This document shows, piece after piece, positions 17,740-26,176 of a stretch of DNA of 64,000 nucleotides. The notes under the pieces are model-generated. The model was not told where the DNA came from. It made no database searches and was given only the letters and a program-made list of their open reading frames with translations. A program made the position numbers and the translations under genes. Position 1 is the first letter of the stretch. Each line of letters opens with the position of its first letter. This DNA comes from Paenibacillus sp. Soil750. Lineage in GTDB: Bacteria > Bacillota > Bacilli > Paenibacillales > NBRC-103111. The stretch is taken from positions 81,733 to 145,732 of the forward strand of contig NZ_LMSD01000006.1 in the NCBI RefSeq assembly GCF_001428045.1, given 5' to 3'.

Positions 17740-18007
17740 TGAATTTGTTAGTCGTATGTTTGTACAACAAGGTTGGAGATTATTTTCCATGGATCATTTT
17801 GTTATTTATTATTTTGATCATATGTCTCGTACCGGAGATTCAATTTGAAATGTTGCAGCCCATGTTCACTGTTGGATATAACTTATGATAAAAGCAGCCT
17901 TGTCGGTTGCTGGTACTTCTTCACTTCCTTTTATCGTGCTATTCATGGTATTCCCGGTTCATGTCAATCAAAATCAAAAAGCGAAAAAGGCGGATTTTTT
18001 TTTCTGA
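17740..18007 (+). pseudogene. Frameshifted remnant of a GerB germination permease
   Basis: Two reading frames joined at about 17883 encode a GerB middle segment. The first part contains YFPWIILLFIILIICLVPEI and FEMLQPMF; the second contains IKAALSVAGTSSLPFIVLFM and VFPVHVNQNQKAKKA. They align along their length with residues about 140-220 of the intact GerB just downstream (IFFPWVMIFFFAMVLFLAP, then RASFPFTGTPFMELIVLLMV). The frames meet at GGATATAACTTATGATAAAA, where one lost base would explain the break. The first helices and the C-terminal helices are missing. It is a dead duplicate of a spore permease gene. Confidence 0.75.
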
Positions 18008-18039
18008 AAATTGCCCAATCCTTTAGATCTCATCACCTT

Positions 18040-18070
18040 TGTTTATCAACCGTGTAGCGATTTCATTCTA
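18040..18070 (+). promoter_or_regulatory. Candidate sigma-G (forespore) promoter
   Basis: TGTTTA at 18040-18045 and CATTCTA at 18064-18070 are separated by 18 bases and resemble the sigma-G consensus (TGAATA, 17-18 bases, CATACTA). They lie about 50 bases upstream of the intact gerB start, fitting forespore expression of a germination protein. Confidence 0.4.
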
Positions 18071-18120
18071 GGGTTTTTACAGTGAAATTGCGTACATACG
18101 AGAGGAGGCATAACAAAGAA

Positions 18121-19218
18121 ATGGGAAAAAGTATAATTGGCATCCGACAATTTACCATTCTCGTCATACTATTCACAGTTGGAAGCTCCATATTAATAAC
18201 CCCCTCTGGTCTAGCAGCGGAAGCGAAGCAAAACGCGTGGATAGCCGCCATTCTGTCAGTGTGTATTGGTTTGCTGACCGTTTTTCTTTATCAAGCATTG
18301 GTAAGACAATTTCCTAACCAAACATTGGTACAGATGTGTGAGACTTTATTTGGCATTTGGATAGGTAAAATCGTTTCTTTGCTTTATTTCTGTTTCTTCT
18401 TCCTTCTTGCAGCGCTTGTATTGCGGAACATCGGCGACTTTGTGGTAACCCAGGTTCTCCCCGATACGCCGCTTCAATTTATACTTATGATTTTTCTCGC
18501 AGTTGTTATTATGGCAAGTAGGCAGGGTATTGAAACTATTGCACGTACCGGGGAAATTTTTTTTCCATGGGTTATGATATTCTTTTTTGCTATGGTTTTA
18601 TTTCTGGCACCGCAATTCCGACTTATTCAGCTTAAACCTTATCTCGGCGAAGGTATTATTCCTGTCATCAGAGCGAGCTTCCCTTTTACAGGAACCCCCT
18701 TTATGGAACTTATCGTGTTATTGATGGTTATTCCTTTCGTGAATTGTGTGAAAAAAGCAAATAAAGCGTTTTTTGTGGGGACGTTGATCGCGGGAATATT
18801 ATTGATTATGATAACCTTGATCTCGATTCTTGTTCTTGGAGCAGGAATAACCGCAAGGAATTTGTATCCAAGCTATAGTTTAGCGAAAATGATTAGTGTT
18901 GGAAAATTTCTAGAAAGATTAGAAGTCTTAATGGCGGGGATCTGGTTTATTACGATCTTTTTTAAACTAACGATTTGTTTCTACGCTTCAGTCCTTAGTT
19001 TCGCTCAAGTTATCAAAATGGAAGAAATTCGCCCCTTGTGTTTCCCTTTTGGGATGATTTTGATTGTGTTATCTATCGTTACATATCCAAACGAAAGCTA
19101 TTTCCTTAACTTCGTATCAAAAATATGGTTTCCCTATGCGTTCACATTTGGCTTACTACTACCTATTTGTATGATTGGTTTATCTCTCTTTCGAAAGGGA
19201 GAAAAATATAACGGATAA
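18121..19218 (+). CDS. gerB: Orphan GerB-type germination permease
   Basis: A 365-residue permease with about ten hydrophobic segments and GerB landmarks: GIRQFTILVILFTVGSSIL, LPDTPLQFI and IQLKPYLGEGI. I start at the ATG at 18121 (MGKSIIG) because GAGAGGAGG lies 12 bases upstream; an upstream in-frame GTG at 18082 adds residues unlike the family. No gerA or gerC lies beside it, so it is either a subunit used with the receptor at 422-4443 or a survivor of a broken-down operon. The frameshifted gerB fragment 110 bases upstream supports past duplication or loss here. Confidence 0.85.
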   Translation: MGKSIIGIRQFTILVILFTVGSSILITPSGLAAEAKQNAWIAAILSVCIGLLTVFLYQALVRQFPNQTLVQMCETLFGIWIGKIVSLLYFCFFFLLAALVLRNIGDFVVTQVLPDTPLQFILMIFLAVVIMASRQGIETIARTGEIFFPWVMIFFFAMVLFLAPQFRLIQLKPYLGEGIIPVIRASFPFTGTPFMELIVLLMVIPFVNCVKKANKAFFVGTLIAGILLIMITLISILVLGAGITARNLYPSYSLAKMISVGKFLERLEVLMAGIWFITIFFKLTICFYASVLSFAQVIKMEEIRPLCFPFGMILIVLSIVTYPNESYFLNFVSKIWFPYAFTFGLLLPICMIGLSLFRKGEKYNG

Positions 19219-19225
19219 CGATTTT

Positions 19226-19269
19226 AGGCTTCAACTAACATTCTCTGTTAGCTGAAGCCTTTTGTTTTA
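19226..19269. terminator. Intrinsic terminator between converging genes
   Basis: AGGCTTCAACTAACA pairs with TGTTAGCTGAAGCCT around a TTCTC loop and is followed by TTTGTTTT. It ends the orphan gerB transcript and could also act on the convergent gene at 19347. Confidence 0.85.
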
Positions 19270-19346
19270 CCTAAGATTAGATTATGGTCAGGGGCATTTT
19301 AACGATAAGGTTCAATCTGGTCATTTGCATGGAATCTATCCCGCGT

Positions 19347-21164
19347 TTATGGAATCTTGACTTCAAGTTCACTTAGATATTTGGACGTGTTTACGCCGTT
19401 GGGCTCACGAAATTCGACTTCGACAGAATTGGAATAAGCACCGCCATTGCTAATTGGCAAAGGCATCGGAGCGTATCCTTCGGGCATCCATCGAGCCGTT
19501 GCCTTGTACTTGCCGACCGGAATTTCATCAATACCTCCGCCGCCAATAACCGGGCCTCCACGTTTAATGATCGTTTGTCCCGTGCTGCCATCAAGGAGCG
19601 GACCTACAGGTGTGAGTGTCACTTCCAGATCGCTCAAATCGAATTCTGGCATCGAGTCATCGGAAGATGTGAAAAATGGATATATATAAATTTGTCCGTT
19701 AAAATTCGTCCAAGTAAAATTCCGAACCCCGCCTTTGCTTCCCGTTAATGGAACTTCATTATCCGATTCCAGATGGAATTTGTATGTTTTACCGTTAAAT
19801 GATTTAGTGATATCAGCTGACATCGACCAGGAAGTCGCAAGCTCTGGTAGTTCAATTTCGTAATGACCATTCTCATCGGTTACACCAATGATATTGCTGT
19901 CGTACAACAACGTGTTATCGGCATACACAACGATGTCAGGGAGCGGGTGACCCTGCATGTCGCGTACATATCCTTTTGCTAAATAAGGCTCAGCGTTTTC
20001 TTTTGGGAAATCCGGAATCGGTGCTGGTACGGGAGTTGGTACAGGTACAGGTACAGGTGTTGGTCCGGGTGTTGGACTTGTGTCCTTAGATTCTTCAATT
20101 CGGATTGTTGCTGTAGTTCCATCGCTCACATAAGTGACTTGATAACCGCTGTTTTCTGCAACAAATCGGAGTGGTACCATGGTGTGATTGTCAATGATTT
20201 GAGCTGGTATGGTCAAGCTAACGTCTTTACCGTTCACTTTGGCTGTGGAACTATTCATCGTGAGTTCGATGGTTAGCCCATTTTTCGTACCAATCGCCTT
20301 TTGTGTAGTTCCGTTATCGACCCAACTCACAGAGAAACCAAGAGATTCAAATAGCTTGCGAAATGGAACTAATGTAGAACCGTCTTTAATAATCGGTTTG
20401 GCGTCTTCAAATTGGAGTTCTTGACCCGACAGCCATACGTGAATCATCGGACCTTGTGTTGGAGCAGGTACCGGCGGGGTGGAAGGGGTCGGGCTTGGTA
20501 TTGGTGATGGCGTCGGTGCCGGTGTTGGGCTCGGACTTGGCGTTGTGGTAGGTGATGGCGTTGAAGTGGATGATGTTCCGCCACCCGTCATTGGCTTTTT
20601 ATACTTAATTGGTTTCGAAACAACCGTACCTTCGGGAGTCTCAATCTCAAGTACATAAGATTGCGTTTCTTTAATTGTGCCATTGTTGCTGGCGTACAAA
20701 TCAAACGTTAGGTTGCCAGCAAACTCGCCCACTGGATCTTTCACATCTTTACGAAAGCCTGTGTTGATAATTTCACTTTCATGGGTGGTACCGCTCGGCG
20801 TGACAACGGTTTTATCCTGCACAATCCCCAACAGCCAACCTGTCGTGACGCGGTTTGTTCGCCAAACGCCTTGATAGTTATCCTTGCCGAAATCATCGGT
20901 TGACCGCAAAACAACAGACTTAATCATGGTTTTATTAGCGAGGTTCAGCAGCAGCTTAAAGTGGCCGTCCTTATTTCCCTCTGGGGTAAAATCGGCAGCG
21001 CCAACGACATCCGTTGCGGTATCCAGCAGGCTGAATTCTTTAATCTCAACCCCTGTCGGCACCGTTTCGCCAAAAGCGGCTGCGATCCCTCCAAACGTTA
21101 AAACACCAGCCAGCACTGAACTTAACGCAATGGAGTGAATGATTGTTTTCCTTTTTTTTGTCAT
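19347..21164 (-). CDS. Secreted copper-amine-oxidase-N-like stalk protein
   Basis: A roughly 605-residue exported protein. Order: signal peptide ending near AAAFG; a domain of about 170 residues; a Pro/Thr/Ser linker (repeated PTPSP); a copper-amine-oxidase-N-like stalk domain (IIKDGSTLVPFRKLFESLG, then IDNHTMVPLRFVAENSGY); a second Pro-rich linker; and a carboxypeptidase-regulatory-like beta-sandwich (GYVRDMQGHPLPDIVVYAD, GVTDENGHYEIELP). Stalk domains of this type are common at the surface of Paenibacillus and presumably bind wall or polysaccharide. No catalytic residues of amine oxidase are present. GGGAGGA before the ATG at 21164 fixes the start; the longer frame lacks one. Confidence 0.8.
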   Translation of the reverse strand: MTKKRKTIIHSIALSSVLAGVLTFGGIAAAFGETVPTGVEIKEFSLLDTATDVVGAADFTPEGNKDGHFKLLLNLANKTMIKSVVLRSTDDFGKDNYQGVWRTNRVTTGWLLGIVQDKTVVTPSGTTHESEIINTGFRKDVKDPVGEFAGNLTFDLYASNNGTIKETQSYVLEIETPEGTVVSKPIKYKKPMTGGGTSSTSTPSPTTTPSPSPTPAPTPSPIPSPTPSTPPVPAPTQGPMIHVWLSGQELQFEDAKPIIKDGSTLVPFRKLFESLGFSVSWVDNGTTQKAIGTKNGLTIELTMNSSTAKVNGKDVSLTIPAQIIDNHTMVPLRFVAENSGYQVTYVSDGTTATIRIEESKDTSPTPGPTPVPVPVPTPVPAPIPDFPKENAEPYLAKGYVRDMQGHPLPDIVVYADNTLLYDSNIIGVTDENGHYEIELPELATSWSMSADITKSFNGKTYKFHLESDNEVPLTGSKGGVRNFTWTNFNGQIYIYPFFTSSDDSMPEFDLSDLEVTLTPVGPLLDGSTGQTIIKRGGPVIGGGGIDEIPVGKYKATARWMPEGYAPMPLPISNGGAYSNSVEVEFREPNGVNTSKYLSELEVKIP

Positions 21165-21244
21165 GAGTAACGTTCCTCCCACACTTGAATTTGCTTCTGG
21201 CATTATCTTACAATGCCTGCAATTCACTTTCCTAGAGACATCGC

Positions 21245-21299
21245 TGGGAAAAGTTTGGGAAAGCTTTGGGAGTCGTTCGGGATAGGTTTGGGAAAAAAG
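21245..21299. repeat. Five tandem 11-base units, TGGGAnnnnTT, upstream of the stalk-protein gene
   Basis: TGGGA, or CGGGA once, recurs at exactly 11-base steps at 21245, 21256, 21267, 21278 and 21289, with TT closing most units; further TGGGA copies at 21313 and 21347 are off the period. One unit per helical turn is how OmpR/PhoB-family regulators such as PhoP and WalR read direct repeats. The array lies 81-135 bases upstream of the stalk-protein start and near the divergent two-component operon, whose regulator is of that family. Confidence 0.5.
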
Positions 21300-21359
21300 C
21301 TGCGAAAAAGATTGGGAATGTCACAATGGAACTCTGTGGGTTTGCGTGGGATAAAAAAT

Positions 21360-21384
21360 GACCCACAGCAACGGGCTGTGGGTC
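21360..21384 (-). terminator. Strong hairpin, intrinsic terminator on the minus strand
   Basis: GACCCACAGC and GCTGTGGGTC pair perfectly over ten bases with a five-base loop. Read on the minus strand it is followed by ATTTTTTAT, the form of an intrinsic terminator. No minus-strand gene precedes it, so it would stop antisense transcription from the kinase gene or end a small RNA. Confidence 0.5.
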
Positions 21385-21540
21385 TAAGTATATATATTTT
21401 AAAGGGGGGTTGGTCTTTATTATAGGCAAGTTACATTAAAACAACATGAAAGTTAGATTTCATTTTCATTACAAATTTGTCAGTGGTAAAATAAGTTGGA
21501 AAGCTAAACAAAAGCTTGAGCTGGAGAGCGGGGTATTTCC

Positions 21541-23766
21541 TTGAAGCATTATTCCATGAGGTCACATTTAACGATTACATTTGCCCTAATGGCCTTGATT
21601 CCAATCCTAATTCTAGGCGGTTTCCAGGTATCGCAAATTAAGCATATTACACAGGAAACGAATCAAAATCAGAGGCAGACAACGTATCGCCTTGGAGACG
21701 CAGTTGAAGCCTATATGTCCTATCATCGCAATGCTGTTGAAACTTTGGCGGCAACGATTTCGGCTTCGGATGCAGCATTTCGAAATCGGGAGAGTCTGAC
21801 GTTGAAGCTGCAATCCTTGCAAGAGAACCTTGAGGGATTCACAGGTATTTATGTGGTCGATGACAAGGGGATGATCAAAGCCACACATCAGATGCCCACG
21901 GACTTAATTGGAACGGATGTCAATGATCGAGACTATACAGCACGTGTGAAGGCTGGTCAGAAGGCGATTATTTCTTCGTTATTCAAAGGCCCTGAGGGAT
22001 TGAATCAACCGGCTATAGCTATAGCTGTACCGATTTATAAAGGCAACAAACAAGTCGACGGATTCGTGTTGGCTGTGCTTGAATTAGCGCCAATTAAGAC
22101 ACTTGTTACCAAATATGACTATGGGACAGAGGCGTATCCTGTTGTCTTGGATCATGCAGGCAAGCCGATTTATCATCCGAACGCAGCGCTAACGGAAGCT
22201 ATGGCGGATTTATCCAAGGAGTCAGTCGTCGCCGATGCCAAAATGCTTAAACAAGGCGAAGGCACCTACACGCTAAGCTCCTCGTCACATAAAGAACTTA
22301 TTACATATAAGCTAATTCCAGATTTGAATCTCATTGTATGGGTAAGCAGGTCGACCGCTGCTGTCAACGCAGCATTCACGGAATCTTTACGGATTACGCT
22401 GCTGTTGTTAGTGTTCACGCTGATCTTAACTGTGTTACTTGGCAGTCTGTTGGCCAAAAGATTAAACGGCACGATCCACGCCTTAGTCGGTTATACACAG
22501 CGATTAGCTGGAGGCTCATTCGCCCAGCCTGACCAGAAGGTTGTACCGCGCGGAGCACCCGCAGAGCTGCATCAGCTCGCGGAGCATTTCTTCCGCATGG
22601 CTGCTCAGATCAAGGAAAACCAACGCGCCTTGCTGGAATTGAATAGCGAGCTTGAGCATCGCGTGGAGGAGAGAACACAGCGATTGCAGGACGAGCACGC
22701 GACACTGAATGCTGTCTTAGAAAGCATGTCGGATGCGATTGTCCTGATTGATGTGCAGCATAACGTGCTGTATGCCAATCATCAGATGGCGGAAAGTTTC
22801 GCGATTCCAATGGGCGAATTGTCCCATATGCCAGAGGCTGATTTATTTGAGCGAATTGCTGAGCTATTGCCAGAAGATCAGGACGAGCTCCAATTGCGTA
22901 AGTTGACAGCGGAGCCGAGGGTACAGAGCGCCTTAACGGTGAAAACAGAGCAAGGCAAGCCACGCTTTATGATGGTATCCGCGTTTCAGGTTGCGCGGGA
23001 GGGGCGGGTATTTGGCCGCGGTTATGTGTGGCGTGACAGAACGAAGGAGCATGAAATCGACGCGCTGAAGAACGATCTCATCTCACTCGCCTCGCATGAA
23101 TTCAAAACCCCGATTACGAGTATCCGTGGAGGTGTGGAAACATTGCTGCGCAGGGATGCGCACTGGGATGAGGACTTTAAGCTGGAGCTGCTTGAAGGCA
23201 TTCATGAGGATATAGGCCGTATCCAAGATCTTATCGATGAGTGGCTGGATATATCCAAAATCGAATCAGGTGCGATGGGGATTCATCCGCAACCGTTGAG
23301 GCTAGCCGCCGTGATCGAAAGTGCTAGACATCGATTGCCTGAAGATATCAGTGCTGCACGAATTCAATTGGAGGTTGCGTTATCTTCGGATACGCCTCTT
23401 GTCTTTGCAGATAAGCTTCGAATGGAACAGGTTTTCTTGAACTTGTTCATCAATGCCGTTCGATATAATGAGCGGGAACCGATCATTAAGGTAACCACGC
23501 ATGCGGACGAAGAGTATGTCTATGTTCACGTACAGGATAATGGGATCGGTATAGCAGAGGAACATTTGGCGAAATTATTCGATCGCTTCTATCGCGTGGA
23601 CGTATCGTCCAGTCGTCAAACCGGGGGCACAGGGCTTGGATTGGCGATTTGCAAAGGAATTATGGAAGCCCATGGCGGAACCATTCAGGTTGAAAGCCAA
23701 CTGGGTGAGGGAAGCCGATTCACTTTGATGATTCCACGGTTTAATGGGGGAGATGAGCTAGCATGA
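21541..23766 (+). CDS. Sensor histidine kinase with Cache, HAMP and PAS domains
   Basis: A 741-residue kinase: helix about 12-28, a large extracellular dCache-like sensor to about 280 (GIYVVDDKGMIKATHQ, GTDVNDRDYTARV), a second helix, HAMP, a coiled-coil, a PAS domain (about 385-500, VLESMSDAIVLIDVQHNVLYAN), HisKA with the phosphoacceptor in LASHEFKTPITSIRGG, and an ATPase domain with NLFINAVRYN, DNGIGI and GTGLGLAICKG. The start is TTG with GGAGAGCGGGG upstream; an ATG five codons later is possible. The domain order recalls PnpS/PhoR/VicK kinases. The 3' end overlaps its regulator gene. The ligand is not evident. Confidence 0.9.
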   Translation: MKHYSMRSHLTITFALMALIPILILGGFQVSQIKHITQETNQNQRQTTYRLGDAVEAYMSYHRNAVETLAATISASDAAFRNRESLTLKLQSLQENLEGFTGIYVVDDKGMIKATHQMPTDLIGTDVNDRDYTARVKAGQKAIISSLFKGPEGLNQPAIAIAVPIYKGNKQVDGFVLAVLELAPIKTLVTKYDYGTEAYPVVLDHAGKPIYHPNAALTEAMADLSKESVVADAKMLKQGEGTYTLSSSSHKELITYKLIPDLNLIVWVSRSTAAVNAAFTESLRITLLLLVFTLILTVLLGSLLAKRLNGTIHALVGYTQRLAGGSFAQPDQKVVPRGAPAELHQLAEHFFRMAAQIKENQRALLELNSELEHRVEERTQRLQDEHATLNAVLESMSDAIVLIDVQHNVLYANHQMAESFAIPMGELSHMPEADLFERIAELLPEDQDELQLRKLTAEPRVQSALTVKTEQGKPRFMMVSAFQVAREGRVFGRGYVWRDRTKEHEIDALKNDLISLASHEFKTPITSIRGGVETLLRRDAHWDEDFKLELLEGIHEDIGRIQDLIDEWLDISKIESGAMGIHPQPLRLAAVIESARHRLPEDISAARIQLEVALSSDTPLVFADKLRMEQVFLNLFINAVRYNEREPIIKVTTHADEEYVYVHVQDNGIGIAEEHLAKLFDRFYRVDVSSSRQTGGTGLGLAICKGIMEAHGGTIQVESQLGEGSRFTLMIPRFNGGDELA

Positions 23767-24458
23767 GCGCAAAGAAAATCATGATCGTCGACGATGAGCC
23801 GAAAATCATTCGGTTTATCGCGGCGAATCTCAAATCGTTAGGATTCGAAACGGTGGCCTGTCAGAACGGGGCCGAGGCTCTGGAGAAGGCAGAAGCCGTT
23901 GATCCAGATTTAATTTTGCTAGATCTGATGATGCCAGGGATGGATGGCTTCGAAGTATTGCGCAGACTGCGTACTTATTCCAGCGTGCCTGTTATTATGC
24001 TAACAGCAAGGAGCAATGGTGCGGATAAAGTGCAGGGGTTGAATCTCGGTGCAGATGATTATTTGACCAAGCCGTTTTCGTTGGACGAGTTGTTTGCCAG
24101 AGTCAATGCCGTGCTGCGTCGCTTGGATGGACGTATGCCTGCACCATCTACAGTAAGCGAACTGAACGTTGGGCCTGTGAACGTCAATTTAGCTCAGCGC
24201 CGAATTTGGGTTAGCGAAGCGGAAGTGAAATTCACCGAGACAGAGTATAATCTGTTCGTTCTTCTCTTGCAGCATGAAGGCAAAGTAATGACGCATGAGC
24301 AGTTGTTGAGTGAGATTTGGGGAAGTGAGTATCGCGATGAGGTCGAGTATTTGCGCGTTACTATCGCGCGAATTCGGCAGAAGCTGAAGGCACACACCGA
24401 AGGGCAGGAATTGATTGTGACCTATCCTGGTGTTGGTTATATGGCGAAGGGGGATTGA
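23763..24458 (+). CDS. PhoB/OmpR-family response regulator
   Basis: A 231-residue regulator with receiver domain (IVDDEPKII, phosphoacceptor Asp in LILLDLMMPGMDG near residue 54, Lys in LTKPF) and winged-helix domain ending in VTYPGVGYMA. The ATG overlaps the kinase stop (ATGA), so the pair is translationally coupled. Regulators of this type bind direct repeats of about 11-base period, and such an array lies at 21245-21299 ahead of the adjacent surface-protein gene, a plausible target. Confidence 0.92.
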   Translation: MSAKKIMIVDDEPKIIRFIAANLKSLGFETVACQNGAEALEKAEAVDPDLILLDLMMPGMDGFEVLRRLRTYSSVPVIMLTARSNGADKVQGLNLGADDYLTKPFSLDELFARVNAVLRRLDGRMPAPSTVSELNVGPVNVNLAQRRIWVSEAEVKFTETEYNLFVLLLQHEGKVMTHEQLLSEIWGSEYRDEVEYLRVTIARIRQKLKAHTEGQELIVTYPGVGYMAKGD

Positions 24459-24577
24459 TTTTCGGCGATACAGGATGAAAGAGGCATTTGAGCAATTCAA
24501 TACCTACCGAGATACTTTTTTGAAGTTGGCGAAGAATTAGGGCATGATGATGTGTGAAATGCTGGTTGCGAGTAGAG

Positions 24578-24790
24578 TAACTACTGTCTTTCAGGTAAGT
24601 AAATGGATTTTATACAGTTAAATATTGAGGTTTCCCGAACAAACGCAGATTAGATGGAAAACCTGTAGTTAATTTCGACCACTTTAGCCGGATATGCACA
24701 AAAGAGGCAATATTAACTACCTATTTTCCAGTTAAATCGATTATTATAAGAAATTTGGCCTAAATAGCTGTATATTATCCAGTTAATCAG
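24578..24790. repeat. Intergenic repeat cluster, TTAACTAC...TTTTCCAGTTAAAT type
   Basis: The 385-base gap between the regulator and the lipoprotein gene holds imperfect copies of a unit ATTAACTACCTATTTTCCAG: direct near 24578, 24608 (right half), 24712 and 24763, and inverted at about 24649-24675. The best two direct copies are spaced 51 bases. The only other open stretch is a 21-codon frame at 24477-24542 without a ribosome site. This is non-coding and resembles an interspersed repeat. Confidence 0.5.
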
Positions 24791-24843
24791 ATTTGTGAAT
24801 CATGACTGTCTCCAAACCTAGGAACTCCAAGGATCGGCTAAGA

Positions 24844-26019
24844 CTAGTTATTCGTCAAAAGCTGCACATCCAGCGGATAATCGGGCAGCTCGAATTCGCG
24901 TGTCGTGCCTGCTGACAGGTCGACTACCGTCATCCCATTCCAGCCCGTATCCGCATAAGTGACGCCTCCTGTGAGATAGGCATAACGTCCATCGGCGCTG
25001 CTAGCGACCATTTGGTGCATGCGGGCTAATGGAATAATCTTTTCCTTATACGTATTGGCGTCGAGTATGGTCAAATTAGGCTTGCCCGTTGCACTGCCTG
25101 CTGAACCGATGCCAACGATCAGCAGCTGCTTGCCGTCTGGGGTGAGCGTGACACCTTCCTGATGCGTGTTCCCCGTCAAGGGTTCGGTGGTGTAGCTGCC
25201 GCTCTTCGGATCAAGCACTACAAGGCCACGGCCTTGGTAAGGCAGAAGTAAGCGGCCATCTGCCCGGACGACGGCGTAGTGCGGCTTCTCGAAGCCGCCT
25301 TTACCGAAAGGAGCAGCCTCTAACGTGCGACCTTTTAGTGTAAATGGATCGACAGCCGTCACGGTGTAGCCGTCATGGTCGATACTATAGACTTCGCGGC
25401 CGTCGAGGCTGGTCACGACATCAAAAGGTCGTACGCCAACAGGAAATCGGCCCGTCATTGCGAGCTTTTCTGTATCTAAGATCTCAAGTTGACTCTTACC
25501 TCCATCCAGATAAACACCAACATAAACGAATTTTCCATCTGGAGATACCGCAATTCCCATACCGCCCGAGCGATATTCACCAAAGCGTGGTTTACCCACA
25601 TCGGCCTGATAAGGGACAAGAGCAATCCGTGTACGGAGCTTCGTATCGATGACGGCGACGCCTTCAGCAGTCGACACATAAGTGCGATGATTCGGCCCCT
25701 CTACGATGGCAAAAGGGGCTGTTCCCACGACAAGTTTCTCCATGCGGCCTGAAGCAGGATCGAGGAAGGACATATAGTCACTTTTCGAATGCGAAACCAT
25801 CAGGGTTGTGACTGTAGCGGCTGGCGAAGGCTTTGCAGTCGCAGGTAAGGAACTTGTCACTGGCGTTTGTGTTGCCGCAGCAATAGGAGATGGCGTTGCT
25901 GTTTTCGTCGGATTGATGCTGTTGACTGCATTCGGCTGTTGGCTGCTGCAGCCAATTAAGACAAGAAACAACGTTAGCGGTGTTAAGCTTGCGAATAGAG
26001 ATTTATTTGTGAATATCAT
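24844..26019 (-). CDS. Beta-propeller surface lipoprotein, YncE-like
   Basis: A 391-residue lipoprotein with lipobox VLIGC near residues 20-24, a Thr/Pro/Ala-rich linker to about residue 75, then YVTN-type beta-propeller repeats: GPNHRTYVSTAEGVAVIDT, GIAVSPDGKFVYVGVY, SLDGREVYSIDHDGYTV, TPDGKQLLIVG and SADGRYAYLTGG. Such propellers usually bind partners or polymer; no catalytic residues stand out. The start MIFTNKS at 26019 follows AGAGGTG, whereas the longer frame adds a second unlikely hydrophobic segment. It lies downstream of the S-layer-homology gene on the same strand but behind a terminator, so it probably has its own promoter. Confidence 0.8.
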   Translation of the reverse strand: MIFTNKSLFASLTPLTLFLVLIGCSSQQPNAVNSINPTKTATPSPIAAATQTPVTSSLPATAKPSPAATVTTLMVSHSKSDYMSFLDPASGRMEKLVVGTAPFAIVEGPNHRTYVSTAEGVAVIDTKLRTRIALVPYQADVGKPRFGEYRSGGMGIAVSPDGKFVYVGVYLDGGKSQLEILDTEKLAMTGRFPVGVRPFDVVTSLDGREVYSIDHDGYTVTAVDPFTLKGRTLEAAPFGKGGFEKPHYAVVRADGRLLLPYQGRGLVVLDPKSGSYTTEPLTGNTHQEGVTLTPDGKQLLIVGIGSAGSATGKPNLTILDANTYKEKIIPLARMHQMVASSADGRYAYLTGGVTYADTGWNGMTVVDLSAGTTREFELPDYPLDVQLLTNN

Positions 26020-26106
26020 ATAGAAGGTCACCTCTGCATTAAGAGTATAAGAAGAGAATAAGAAGCCTAGGAAACAACAGTACCTGTGGATAAGTGTAGC
26101 AAACAA

Positions 26107-26150
26107 AGGTAAGGAAGAGAACCTGATCACAGGTCATCTTCCTTATCTTT
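26107..26150. terminator. Intrinsic terminator after the SLH gene
   Basis: AAGGAAGA-gaACCTG-atca-CAGGTca-TCTTCCTT forms a long stem with small internal loops. Read on the minus strand it ends in ACCTTTGTTT, and on the plus strand in ATCTTTTTG. It separates the SLH protein gene from the lipoprotein gene. Confidence 0.75.
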
Positions 26151-26176
26151 TTGTTATTTGATTTTATTATTTCTGC

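Noticed and set aside
21232..21429. 65-codon minus-strand frame across the 11-base repeats and hairpin
   Set aside because: The frame runs through the phased repeats and the terminator hairpin and has no ribosome site or domain.
24477..24542. 21-codon ORF after the PhoB-like regulator
   Set aside because: It lacks a ribosome site and has no recognisable sequence; it lies in a repeat-containing gap.
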